A stretch of 64,000 nucleotides of DNA, from the NCBI GenBank assembly GCA_938027685.1, contig CALJAM010000017.1, positions 1 through 64,000 of the forward strand, given 5' to 3'. A program made the translations under genes and the position numbers. Positions 53,718-61,703 of the stretch are shown piece by piece. The notes under the pieces are model-generated. The model made no database searches. It was not told the DNA's origin and saw only the letters and a list, made by a program, of their open reading frames with translations. Positions within the stretch are counted from its first letter, which is position 1. Every line of letters starts with the position of its first letter. The DNA comes from an uncultured Bryobacteraceae bacterium (GTDB taxonomy: Bacteria; Acidobacteriota; Terriglobia; Bryobacterales; Bryobacteraceae).

Positions 53718-54650
53718 ATGAGAAGACGGCTTCCCACCTTTATTGCGGCGGCGTGCCTGGTTTGGGCGCAAGCGGGCAAGGAGTCCCTTCCGGCCCCCGA
53801 CGTCGATAACGTCTCCTACGGCCCGCACGAGCGGAACGTAGTGGACTTATGGAAAGCCCCTTCTGCCCGGCCGACGCCGCTGGTCATTTACATTCACGGC
53901 GGCGGCTTCCGGGGTGGGGACAAACGCACGCTTCCCCCGGCGCTGCTCAAGCGGTTGCTCGAGAGCGGCATCTCGGTGGCTGCCATTAACTATCGACTGT
54001 CGCAACATGCGCCTTATCCTGCGCCCATGGAGGACGGCGCCAGGGCGGTTCAGTTCCTCCGCACGCGCGCGAGGAAGTGGAACCTGGATCCAGGCGCCTT
54101 CGGCGCCACGGGGGCGTCGGCGGGCGCCGGCATTGCCTTGTGGATCGGCTTCCACGATGAGATGGCGGATCCCGGCAGCAGCGATCCGGTCCGGCGGCAG
54201 TCCACGCGCCTGCAGGCGGTGGGGGTGGCAGCGGCGCAGACGACCTACGACCCGCGAGAGATCGCAAGAGTGGTGGGCGACGCCGCGGCGCGCCATCCTG
54301 CCCTGGAGCCTTTCTACGGCCTTTACGGAGATGAGCTGAAAAGCGAAAGGGCAGACCGAATGTTTCGCGACGCGTCGCCCATCACGCACCTGACGCGGGA
54401 CGACCCGCCTGTTCTGCTCTTGTACTTCGAGCCCGACAAGCCCCTGCCGCCGGACGCTAAGCCGGGGGACGGGATCCATCACCCGCGTTTCGGCCTGTAC
54501 CTCAAAGAGCGGATGGACAGGCTGGGGATCGAATGCACCGTTCGTTACCCAGGCGACGGCGGTCCTCCCGTGGACTTGCCTACGGAGCTTACCGCGTTTT
54601 TCCGGCGTCACCTGCTCAAATCGCCGGCTGGGGCCGCGAAGATAAAATGA
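53718..54650 (+). CDS. Secreted alpha/beta-hydrolase esterase
   Basis: A 310-residue exported hydrolase (signal MRRRLPTFIAAACLVWAQ) of the hormone-sensitive-lipase/BD-FAE type: VIYIHGGGFRGGDKRTL (oxyanion HGGG), GATGASAGAGIALWIG (nucleophile Ser) and DDPPVLLLYFEPDKPLPP around the acidic residue. The usual C-terminal G-x-GHGF histidine segment reads YPGDGGPPVD, so the catalytic histidine is not in its normal place. Possibly inactive or using another residue. It lies 10 bp after the isomerase-like gene. Confidence 0.8.
   Translation: MRRRLPTFIAAACLVWAQAGKESLPAPDVDNVSYGPHERNVVDLWKAPSARPTPLVIYIHGGGFRGGDKRTLPPALLKRLLESGISVAAINYRLSQHAPYPAPMEDGARAVQFLRTRARKWNLDPGAFGATGASAGAGIALWIGFHDEMADPGSSDPVRRQSTRLQAVGVAAAQTTYDPREIARVVGDAAARHPALEPFYGLYGDELKSERADRMFRDASPITHLTRDDPPVLLLYFEPDKPLPPDAKPGDGIHHPRFGLYLKERMDRLGIECTVRYPGDGGPPVDLPTELTAFFRRHLLKSPAGAAKIK
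54643..54648 (+). promoter_or_regulatory. -10-like TAAAAT 7 nt before the coiled-coil gene
   Basis: TAAAAT overlaps the end of the esterase gene (AAG ATA AAA TGA), and 7 nt (GAGAGCT) separate it from the ATG at 54656. No clear -35. A leaderless start is suggested. Confidence 0.45.
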
Positions 54651-54655
54651 GAGCT

Positions 54656-55162
54656 ATGGATGATTCCATCAACCGCCAGGATCTGCTTGCGCTGGAGAGC
54701 CGCATCGAGGCGCGCCTCAATGCTTTCGAGGAACGGCTTAACGCCCGCTTCGCCACAAAGGACGATCTGGCTGCATTCGAAGAGCGGCTCTCGGCCCGCT
54801 TCGCCACAAAGGACGATCTGGCCGCATTAGAAGAGCGGCTCTCGGCCCGCTTCGCCACAAAGGACGATCTGGCCGCATTAGAAGAGCGGCTCTCGGCCCG
54901 CTTCGCCACAAAGGACGATCTGGCTGCACTGGAGGAGCGAATGCGGCAATTCACCAAAGAGGTGGTCCACGAAGTCGAAACCAAACTCCTCAGTGCTTTC
55001 TTTAGCTATGCCGAGCGGACCGAGAAGGTTCTGGAGCGCCTGGCCACGGAGATCCGCTCCCTGCAGGCAAGCGACCAGAACTTAGAGGAACGCCTGCGTT
55101 TGTTGGAAAACCGCGTGTTTAACCTGGAGAAAAAACTTTTGCAGCAGCCGCCCGCAGCCTGA
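54656..55162 (+). CDS. Coiled-coil protein with 17-residue tandem repeats
   Basis: A 168-residue protein, mostly predicted coiled coil. After MDDSINRQDLLALESRIEARL come four repeats of 17 residues (about 23-90), each AxEERLxARFATKDDLA. They are followed by EERMRQFTKEVVHEVETKLLSAFFSYAERTEKVLERLATEIRSL and a leucine-rich C-terminal coil. No family is certain; it resembles bacterial CCDC90-like coiled coils and phage/tape-measure-like repeat proteins. No signal peptide. The DNA repeats are nearly identical. Confidence 0.7.
   Translation: MDDSINRQDLLALESRIEARLNAFEERLNARFATKDDLAAFEERLSARFATKDDLAALEERLSARFATKDDLAALEERLSARFATKDDLAALEERMRQFTKEVVHEVETKLLSAFFSYAERTEKVLERLATEIRSLQASDQNLEERLRLLENRVFNLEKKLLQQPPAA
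54722..54925 (+). repeat. Four 51-bp tandem repeats inside the coiled-coil gene
   Basis: Four 51-bp units occupy 54722-54772, 54773-54823, 54824-54874 and 54875-54925. Units 3 and 4 differ only at their last base, and unit 2 differs from unit 3 by a few bases; the first is more diverged. Each unit is 17 codons, so copy-number change keeps the frame. Confidence 0.85.
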
Positions 55163-55190
55163 GCGGCTGCTGGCGGCTGCGACTTCGGCG

Positions 55191-56171
55191 TCAGGCTTTC
55201 GGCCGCGCCGCTTCCAGGGCCCGCCTCACAGCCACCCGCACGAGCTGGACTTTGTAAGCGTTCTTCGAAAGCGGCGTAGCCCCCGTCGTCGCCGCCTCCG
55301 CAACTTTCTGGATGACGGCTGCGGTGAGCCCCTTGCCTGCCAGCAACTTCTCAGCCTCGGTGGCGCGCCACGGGATGGGAGCGACGTGACCCAGAACGAT
55401 GCGGGCGGAGGCCACAGCGGTTCCCTTCATGGTCAGCGCCACCGACGCCGTGACCAGCGGCCAGTCCAGCGTCTCCCGCTGGCGGACCTCGTAGGTTGCA
55501 TTACGGACGTTGGTCGCCGGCGGCACGAGGATCTCGGTCAAGATCTCATCCGGGCGCAGGGCGATCTCCCGCTCCGATTCACTCTGCGGGATGACGAAGA
55601 ATTTTTCGACCGGAAGTTCCCGTTCGCCCTTCGGACCGACGAGCTTCACACGCGCATTCAAGGCCACCAGCGGAGGGCCGAAACTGGAGGCGCTGACGAA
55701 GCACGCAGGACCTTGGTTGCCGAAGATCGCGTGGTAGCGGTTGTCGCCCTCGCGCACCAAGCTGCGGCCGTCCTTCATGGCCAGCAACCCGAAGCCTTGC
55801 CGGAAATACCAGCAGCGCGGCCGCTGGCAGAGGTCTCCCCCGACCGTGCCCATGTTGCGGATCTGCGGGCTCTTGACGCCCTGTGCGGCCTGGATCAGGC
55901 TTGGGTACTCGGCGCGCACTTCGGAACTGGCCAGCAGTTCGGCGAGGGTGACGGTCGCGCCGATCCTCAGCCCGGCTGCGGTCTTCCGGATGCCCCCCAG
56001 CTCCTTGATGTTCTTGATGTTGACGACCCTTTGCGGCGTATGAATGTAATCCTTCAGGAGGCTCAGCAGGTCGGTGCCCCCGGCAAGAACGTCGGCGACG
56101 CCCCAGCGATCGGACAATAAGGCCACCGCCTCCTGAATGGAAGTGGGACTGGCATAGGCGAAGGCTTGCAT
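55191..56171 (-). CDS. Molybdenum hydroxylase FAD-binding subunit (PaoB/CoxM-like)
   Basis: A 326-residue FAD subunit: VLAGGTDLLSLLKD near 29, LRIGATVTLAELL (about 68-80), SPQIRNMGTVGGDLCQRPRCWYFR (101-124), and a C-terminal domain with FFVIP. The CxxxxC pair C115/C120 and C157 recall the iron-sulfur loop of PaoB of E. coli, but the middle cysteines of that loop are replaced. It ends the operon with the Mo subunit, overlapping its 3' end by one base. Electron transfer from the Mo site to an acceptor is expected. Confidence 0.88.
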   Translation of the reverse strand: MQAFAYASPTSIQEAVALLSDRWGVADVLAGGTDLLSLLKDYIHTPQRVVNIKNIKELGGIRKTAAGLRIGATVTLAELLASSEVRAEYPSLIQAAQGVKSPQIRNMGTVGGDLCQRPRCWYFRQGFGLLAMKDGRSLVREGDNRYHAIFGNQGPACFVSASSFGPPLVALNARVKLVGPKGERELPVEKFFVIPQSESEREIALRPDEILTEILVPPATNVRNATYEVRQRETLDWPLVTASVALTMKGTAVASARIVLGHVAPIPWRATEAEKLLAGKGLTAAVIQKVAEAATTGATPLSKNAYKVQLVRVAVRRALEAARPKA

Positions 56172-58309
56172 CAGGCACTCCTCCTTTCCAGCGCGGCCAG
56201 CACCTTGTCCGGCGTCATGGGCACAAAGGGCACGCGCACACCGATGGCGTTGGTTACCGCATTGGCGATGGCCGCGATGCCCGGAATCACCGGAGGCTCA
56301 CCTAGCCCGATCACGCCGCGCTTGTCGTGCTCGGGCCGAATGTCCAGATGGACGATGATCTCGCCGATGTCAGGATTGCCGGCAACCTTGTAGAACTCTA
56401 CATCCGGGTTGAGCATCCGCCCCGTTATGTCGTCCATGATGCGTTCCTCGTATAGGGCCGCGCAGATCGACAGGTGAGCGGCCCCGTAGCATTGGCTCTC
56501 AGCGGTCTTCGGGTTGATGATCAAGCCACAGTCCTGAACCACTACGAGCCGGTTCATGCGGATGATTCCGGTCTCGGTGTCCACCGAGACGTCGGCCATC
56601 TGAACGCCGCCGACGCCGCCTGTGGTCAGACCCATGGGATTCTTGGGATCGTTCTGGCCCATCTCGGAGATCTTCTCCGAGCCCAGCAGCTTGCACGCCG
56701 CTTTCCAGGCCATGGCTCTCTTGGGATCCGCCTTCACCCGGATCTGGCCGTTCACCGCCTCCAGCTCCTCAGGCTTTGCGCCAAGCTTCGGCGCGACCCG
56801 CTCGAAGAGCTTCTCCAGCGCGTTCATCGTGGCCTTGAGCGTGGAAGCGGAAACGCCCCCGACCGTGGTGGAACCGCCGGAGCTCCCGGAGGAAGGATAC
56901 CGGTTGTCACCGATCTTTACGCGGATGGCGCCCACCGGCAGACCCAGCGTTTCGGCAGCGACCATTGCTATCACGGTGCGGGTGCCGGTTCCGAGGTCCT
57001 GGCTGGCGATTTCGACTTCCACCATCCCGTCGGGATGGATGTTGCAACGGCAGTTGGACAGATGTCCCGCACCGCCCCAAGTCGCCACGCCGATGCCCAG
57101 ACCTCTTTTGATGGATCCCGGCGTTTTGTCGCCGCGGGGGTGCCAAAGCTTCTTCCACCCGATCAGCTCGGCCGCCTTGTCCAGCTGCGATCGGTATACC
57201 TCCGGCCGCGCCGTGTAATCGGCGTTCTTCTTGAACACTTCCAGCGGATCCATGCCCAGCGCGTGGGCCAGATCATCGATGGCGCAGCAGGTCAGGTACG
57301 AGGCCTGCGGGTGGTTGGGCGCGCGCCAGGCACGCTGCGGCGCCGCGTTGACCTGCACCGCCGTATGGTTGATTCGGATGTTCGGGATGTTCGTGTACAC
57401 GTAGGGGATGGGCGGAGCACCGCCGCCCGTCATTCCGCCGGTGGACCAGGACTGCGAGTCCCAGCCGATGATGGTTCCGTCCTTCTTGGCCGCCAGCCGA
57501 ATGCGGGCGTAGTGCGACGGACGGTTGCCGGCGATCTGCTGCTCGACATCGCGCGGCAGGAACAATTTCACCGGGCGGCCGGTCTGTTTGGCGAGCTTGG
57601 CGCAGGCGATCCCCCAACGGTCCGGGGAAAACTTCGAGCCGTAGCCGATGCCCATGTGCTCTTGCATCACGTGGACGTTGGCGGGCGGCACCCCTAACGC
57701 TTTGGCCAGCTCGTTGCCAATATTGAAAACGGCCTGGGTCGTCGGCCAGTATTCGATCTGGTCCCCTTTCCACTCGATGACTTGGCCGTGGGCCTCCCAA
57801 GTCAGGTGGCAGATCACCGGGCAGCCGTAGACGCCCTCAGAAACCACGTCCGCCTGCTTGAAGGCTTGGTCAGGGTCACCCGTGATCTTCTCCCCGGCGG
57901 GCTTGGCCCGGGCTCCGGCCTTGGAGAGATCCGCCTCGTTGACGAAGTGCGGGAGGACCTCATAGTCCACCTTCACGGCACGGGCCGCGTCCCGAGCCAG
58001 TTCCTCGGTTTCGGCCACGACCGCGGCGATTTCGTAGCCCGCCCACATCACCTCCGTGCCGGGAGCCGACCCGTCGAAGACATGGACGGCAACGACCCCC
58101 TTCATTTTCTCCGCCGCGCTAGTATCGATCGAGCGGATGCGGGCATGGGCGTATGGGCAGACGACCAGCGCGCCGTAAAGCATGCCGGGACGCTTGATGT
58201 CGTACGCGTACTTGGCGCGCCCGCTCGCCTTCACGAAACCGTCGATGCGGTTCGTGCGGCGGCCGATCACACGACGTTTTTCGGGAGCAGGCCAACTGTA
58301 ATCAGGCAT
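56171..58309 (-). CDS. Molybdenum hydroxylase molybdopterin-binding subunit (XDH/PaoC-like)
   Basis: A 712-residue Mo-binding subunit of the xanthine-dehydrogenase family. Visible are RRTNRIDGFVKASGRAKYAYDIKRPGMLYGALVVCPYAHARI, the substrate-channel QEHMGIGYGSKF, GGMTGGGAPPIPYVY, WRAPNHPQASY, EIASQDLGTGTRTVIAM and the final GLGEPPVIPGIAAIANAV with the essential glutamate. ATG 58309 has AGGTGGG upstream and overlaps the Fe-S gene by 8 bp. Aldehyde or heterocycle oxidation is expected; substrate unknown. Confidence 0.92.
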   Translation of the reverse strand: MPDYSWPAPEKRRVIGRRTNRIDGFVKASGRAKYAYDIKRPGMLYGALVVCPYAHARIRSIDTSAAEKMKGVVAVHVFDGSAPGTEVMWAGYEIAAVVAETEELARDAARAVKVDYEVLPHFVNEADLSKAGARAKPAGEKITGDPDQAFKQADVVSEGVYGCPVICHLTWEAHGQVIEWKGDQIEYWPTTQAVFNIGNELAKALGVPPANVHVMQEHMGIGYGSKFSPDRWGIACAKLAKQTGRPVKLFLPRDVEQQIAGNRPSHYARIRLAAKKDGTIIGWDSQSWSTGGMTGGGAPPIPYVYTNIPNIRINHTAVQVNAAPQRAWRAPNHPQASYLTCCAIDDLAHALGMDPLEVFKKNADYTARPEVYRSQLDKAAELIGWKKLWHPRGDKTPGSIKRGLGIGVATWGGAGHLSNCRCNIHPDGMVEVEIASQDLGTGTRTVIAMVAAETLGLPVGAIRVKIGDNRYPSSGSSGGSTTVGGVSASTLKATMNALEKLFERVAPKLGAKPEELEAVNGQIRVKADPKRAMAWKAACKLLGSEKISEMGQNDPKNPMGLTTGGVGGVQMADVSVDTETGIIRMNRLVVVQDCGLIINPKTAESQCYGAAHLSICAALYEERIMDDITGRMLNPDVEFYKVAGNPDIGEIIVHLDIRPEHDKRGVIGLGEPPVIPGIAAIANAVTNAIGVRVPFVPMTPDKVLAALERRSA

Positions 58310-58946
58310 TTTTCCCACCTCCCTGCGCACTCTTGGCCGCTTCCAGGATGGCGCGCCGGATGCCGTTGTAGGATCCGCAGCGGCACAGGTTCCCACCGAA
58401 AGCGCGCTTGATCTGATCCAGAGTCGGGTTGGGATTTTCCGCCAAAAATGCCTTGGCGGCCATCACGAAGCCGGGCGTGCAGAAACCGCATTGCAGCCCG
58501 TCATTGTTGACGAAAGCGCGGATCAGCGGATCGGGCTCCGGCGAAAGCGCGAGTCCTTCCACGGTCTGGATGTTCTTGCCCTGCGCCTCGATGGCCAGGA
58601 TGTTACAGGCGTACACGGCCTTGCCGTCGAGCAACACGGTGCAGGCGCCGCAGGTGCCGCGGTCGCAAACACGCTTGGCGCCGGTGTAATCGAGATAATT
58701 GCGGAGAGCGTCCAAGAGCGTGACGCGCGGTTCCAGCTCGAGCTTGTGCTGCTTGCCGTTCACGGTGAGCGTCACGGGTACGGGCCCCGGACCCGCCAGC
58801 GCGGGCGGAGCGCACAAAGCCGCCGTCGGGCTAAGCGCGACACCGACCGCGCCGGTACCCAAGCCCACGTCGCGAATGAAGCCGCGGCGTGAAACCCCTT
58901 CGCCCGGCTTGGCCTTTGCCTCAGTAGGTTTCTTCGGCGTACTCAT
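58302..58946 (-). CDS. Tat-exported 2Fe-2S subunit of a molybdenum hydroxylase (PaoA-like)
   Basis: A 214-residue iron-sulfur subunit. The N-terminus carries a twin-arginine signal (SRRGFIRDVGLGTGAVGVAL), pointing to periplasmic export of the complex. The first 2Fe-2S domain has CDRGTCGACTVLLDG, the second LQCGFCTPGFVMAAKAFL and GNLCRCGSYNGIRRAIL. ATG 58946 starts MSTPKKPTEAKAKPG. It heads a three-gene operon with the Mo and FAD subunits. No maturation chaperone (PaoD/XdhC) is seen nearby. Confidence 0.92.
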   Translation of the reverse strand: MSTPKKPTEAKAKPGEGVSRRGFIRDVGLGTGAVGVALSPTAALCAPPALAGPGPVPVTLTVNGKQHKLELEPRVTLLDALRNYLDYTGAKRVCDRGTCGACTVLLDGKAVYACNILAIEAQGKNIQTVEGLALSPEPDPLIRAFVNNDGLQCGFCTPGFVMAAKAFLAENPNPTLDQIKRAFGGNLCRCGSYNGIRRAILEAAKSAQGGGKNA

Positions 58947-59094
58947 GAGAGCACCTTCCTTGCTCGGGTCTACTGCAAACACCCTGAATATATCAAACGG
59001 CGGCCTTCGCGCAAGTCAAATCTGCCGGGATCGTAGTGGGAGCGCACGCCGGCGCGGTACCATACGAATTTTGCGGGCTGCGGAGCAATCCGCC

Positions 59095-59316
59095 ATGGCG
59101 TGGTCGATCCTCAGTATGGCGGCACTGCCGGCCGGCGCCTCCGGCGACGCCGGTTGGTGGGCATGGTGGACAAGGCTCTATCAAACGGACCGGCTCTGGT
59201 TCACCTTGGTTACCATAGGTGTCCTCGTCGTGGCAGGCGCCGCGCTGGGCGCATTGACTGATGCGGTGATGCGGCGATTGGGCGTCGACCTGGATTCACG
59301 CCGGGACAGCGGCTGA
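59095..59316 (+). CDS. Small single-helix membrane protein
   Basis: A 73-residue protein from ATG 59095: MAWSILSMAALPAGASGDAGWWAW, then a hydrophobic helix (about 36-56, LWFTLVTIGVLVVAGAALGALT) and RRLGVDLDSRRDSG. The upstream sequence TACGAATTTT may hold a promoter. No family recognised; it lies 41 bp before the TauE/SafE transporter and might be its companion. Confidence 0.5.
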   Translation: MAWSILSMAALPAGASGDAGWWAWWTRLYQTDRLWFTLVTIGVLVVAGAALGALTDAVMRRLGVDLDSRRDSG

Positions 59317-59357
59317 AGTGATGAGCAGGCATTTTCCCGCAGCATAGAGCGCTCGAC

Positions 59358-60419
59358 ATGGACTTCCTGTACGTAACGATGCCTCTTTCCGGCGTCAGCG
59401 TATTCTGGCCGGGTCTGGTCATCCTCGGCTTCGGGGTGGGCGTTATTGGCGGTTTCTTCGGGATCGGCGGCGGCTGGATGGTGACCCCGGGCCTGAACAT
59501 CTTGGGCTTCCCCATGGCCTACGCAATCGGGACGGATCTGGCCCATATGGCGGGAAAATCGTTGGTCTCGACGCGCCGCCACGCCCAATTCGGCCACGTG
59601 GATTACCGGCTGGGCGGCCTCATGGTGGTGGGCACGATCGCCGGCTTCGAAGCGGGCGCGCAGACGGTCATGTGGCTGGAGCGCCTAGGAAAGGTGGATT
59701 TCTACGTGCGTCTCTCGTACCTATTGCTGCTCGGCTTGGTCGGGTGGCGCATACTCACCGACGTACATCGGAATCATCGCTCCCCACGCGAGAATGGTGA
59801 AGCCTCGGCTGAACCGGCTCCGGCCGTGTACCCCGAAAGGCGGTGGCCTGCTGCATGGATACCGCCTGTGGTTCGGTTCCCGCGCGCCGGAGTCCGTTGC
59901 TCGCTGTGGTGGCCCGTGCTGGTGGGCCTAATCACGGGTTGGCTGTCGGGGCTCATGGGAATTGGCGGCGGGTTGATTCGCGTCCCTGCCCTGATCTATC
60001 TGCTAGGTTGCCCGACGCACGTGGCGGTGGGAACGGACCTCTTCGAGGTTGCCATCTCAGGGCTTTACGGCGCAGCCACCTACACTTACAAAGGTCGCAC
60101 GGAACTGACCGCGGCCCTGATCATGCTGGCGGGCGCGTCCGTCGGGGCCCAGATCGGCACCGCGGCCACCAAGTACGTTCGCGGCGAGCGGATCCGCTCC
60201 CTGTTGGGGGTGGCGGTGGCGGGCTGCGCTGTTTCGGTGCTGCTGAAGCTGGCAGCGGCGGTGCAACCTCACGCACGGAAAACGCTGGAAGTGGTTGCCG
60301 CGGTATTCATCCTGGCGCTGGTGGCCGCGCTGGCGGCCGGCATCATAAGGCAGTTCCTGCGCGGGATGCGGGCCGAGAGGACGGCAAGCCGCCGCCCGCG
60401 GGCCGCGGCGGCGCGTTGA
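59358..60419 (+). CDS. TauE/SafE-family (TSUP) transporter
   Basis: A 353-residue membrane protein with the duplicated TSUP half-motif: GFFGIGGGWMVTPGLNILGFPMAYAIGTDLAHM (first) and GLMGIGGGLIRVPALIYLLGCPTHVAVGTDLFEVA (second), each with GIGGG and a GTDL loop. A soluble Pro-rich segment (about 143-175) separates the halves. Members export sulfite, taurine-derived sulfur or other small organic anions. The gene is on the strand opposite the Mo hydroxylase operon and 59 bp before dxr. Confidence 0.87.
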   Translation: MDFLYVTMPLSGVSVFWPGLVILGFGVGVIGGFFGIGGGWMVTPGLNILGFPMAYAIGTDLAHMAGKSLVSTRRHAQFGHVDYRLGGLMVVGTIAGFEAGAQTVMWLERLGKVDFYVRLSYLLLLGLVGWRILTDVHRNHRSPRENGEASAEPAPAVYPERRWPAAWIPPVVRFPRAGVRCSLWWPVLVGLITGWLSGLMGIGGGLIRVPALIYLLGCPTHVAVGTDLFEVAISGLYGAATYTYKGRTELTAALIMLAGASVGAQIGTAATKYVRGERIRSLLGVAVAGCAVSVLLKLAAAVQPHARKTLEVVAAVFILALVAALAAGIIRQFLRGMRAERTASRRPRAAAAR

Positions 60420-60478
60420 GCAATCCGACGCTCTGGACGTCCGATTGCGCGTGCTATGATCGTGGCGTTCGCCCGCAA

Positions 60479-61687
60479 ATGAGACGCGTCACCATCCTGG
60501 GTTCGACGGGCTCGATCGGTGAAAACACCCTCGACGTGATCCGCCGGCTGAGTGATCGCTTCGAGGTCTTCGCGCTGGTCGCGGGCCGGAATCTGGAAAA
60601 GCTGGTTTCGCAGGTCCTCGAGTTTCGGCCGCGGCTGGTCGTCATCGAGGAGGCCAGCCGCCTGAGCGAGTTGCGCGAGCGGCTGCGGGCTGCCGGTTGC
60701 CGGGACGAGGCGATGCCTGAGTTGGACTGGGGGCCGGCAGGCCGCGTGCATGCCGCCGCCGCTGCGGAAGTGGACGTGGTGATGTCGGCCATCGTGGGCA
60801 TCGCCGGCCTCGAAGCCACCTACGAGGCGGCGCGAAGGGGCAAGCGGATTGGGCTCGCGGCCAAAGAGGTCTTGGTGGCCTGCGGTAAACTGGTGATGGA
60901 GGCTTCCCGGGCGGCGGGCAGCGAATTAATCCCGGTGGACAGCGAACATAACGGGGTGCACCAGTGTATGCGTGCCGGTCGCCGCGACGAGGTGACACGG
61001 GTCATCCTGACGGCCTCGGGTGGCCCCTTCCGGGATACGCCCAAAGAAGAGCTGGCGCGGGTCACGCCGCAACAGGCCCTCTGCCATCCCACCTGGCGCA
61101 TGGGCAAACGCATTACCGTCGACTCGGCGACCATGATGAACAAAGGCTTCGAGGTCATCGAGGCTTGCTGGCTCTTTGACCTGAAGCCCGAGGAGGTCGA
61201 GGTCGTCATTCATCCGCAGTCCACCGTGCACGCGCTGGTGGAGTTCCGTGACGGGAGCGTGATCGCGCAGGCCTCGGCTACCGATATGCGGATGCCCATT
61301 CAGTACGCTTTGACGTGGCCCGAGCGAGGCCCCGCGCCCGTCCCTCACCTGGACTGGAGGCAAACCCGCCGCTGGGACTTTTCGCCTCCGGATCCCGACA
61401 GATTCCCGCTGCTCAAATTGGCCTATCAGGCCCAGCGTACCGGTCCCGCCGCGACCTGCGTGCTCAATGCCGCTGATGAAATTGCCGTGGCGGCTTTCCT
61501 CGAGGGCCGGATCGGTTTTACCGAGATCGCCGAGGTGGTCGAGGAGGTTTTGGGAGCCCTGGCGAGTCCCGAACCGCAATCGGTGGCGGATGTGCTCGCG
61601 CTGGACGCGGAAGCTCGCCGTCTGAGCTTGCAGCGGATCCGGGCTCGGGAACGCGCACGGGTCGAGCAGCCGGCGGCCAGGAACTAA
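60479..61687 (+). CDS. dxr: 1-deoxy-D-xylulose 5-phosphate reductoisomerase
   Basis: Committed enzyme of the MEP isoprenoid pathway, 402 residues: RRVTILGSTGSIGENTLDVI (NADPH), LAAKEVLVACGKLV, PVDSEHNGVHQC (metal/substrate), ILTASGGPFRD, HPTWRMGKRITVDSATMMNKGFEVIEACWLF and the C-terminal NAADEIAVAAFLEGRI. A TATGAT hexamer (60455-60460) lies 18 nt before the ATG at 60479. It is followed 16 bp later by rseP, a common pairing. It supplies the prenyl synthase at 17651-18586. Confidence 0.96.
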   Translation: MRRVTILGSTGSIGENTLDVIRRLSDRFEVFALVAGRNLEKLVSQVLEFRPRLVVIEEASRLSELRERLRAAGCRDEAMPELDWGPAGRVHAAAAAEVDVVMSAIVGIAGLEATYEAARRGKRIGLAAKEVLVACGKLVMEASRAAGSELIPVDSEHNGVHQCMRAGRRDEVTRVILTASGGPFRDTPKEELARVTPQQALCHPTWRMGKRITVDSATMMNKGFEVIEACWLFDLKPEEVEVVIHPQSTVHALVEFRDGSVIAQASATDMRMPIQYALTWPERGPAPVPHLDWRQTRRWDFSPPDPDRFPLLKLAYQAQRTGPAATCVLNAADEIAVAAFLEGRIGFTEIAEVVEEVLGALASPEPQSVADVLALDAEARRLSLQRIRARERARVEQPAARN

Positions 61688-61703
61688 TGGGCCCGAGGGA
61701 GCA

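Noticed and set aside
54722-54925. Tandem repeats as a CRISPR array
   Set aside because: Repeats are 51 bp directly abutting, without spacers, and in frame with a coiled-coil gene.
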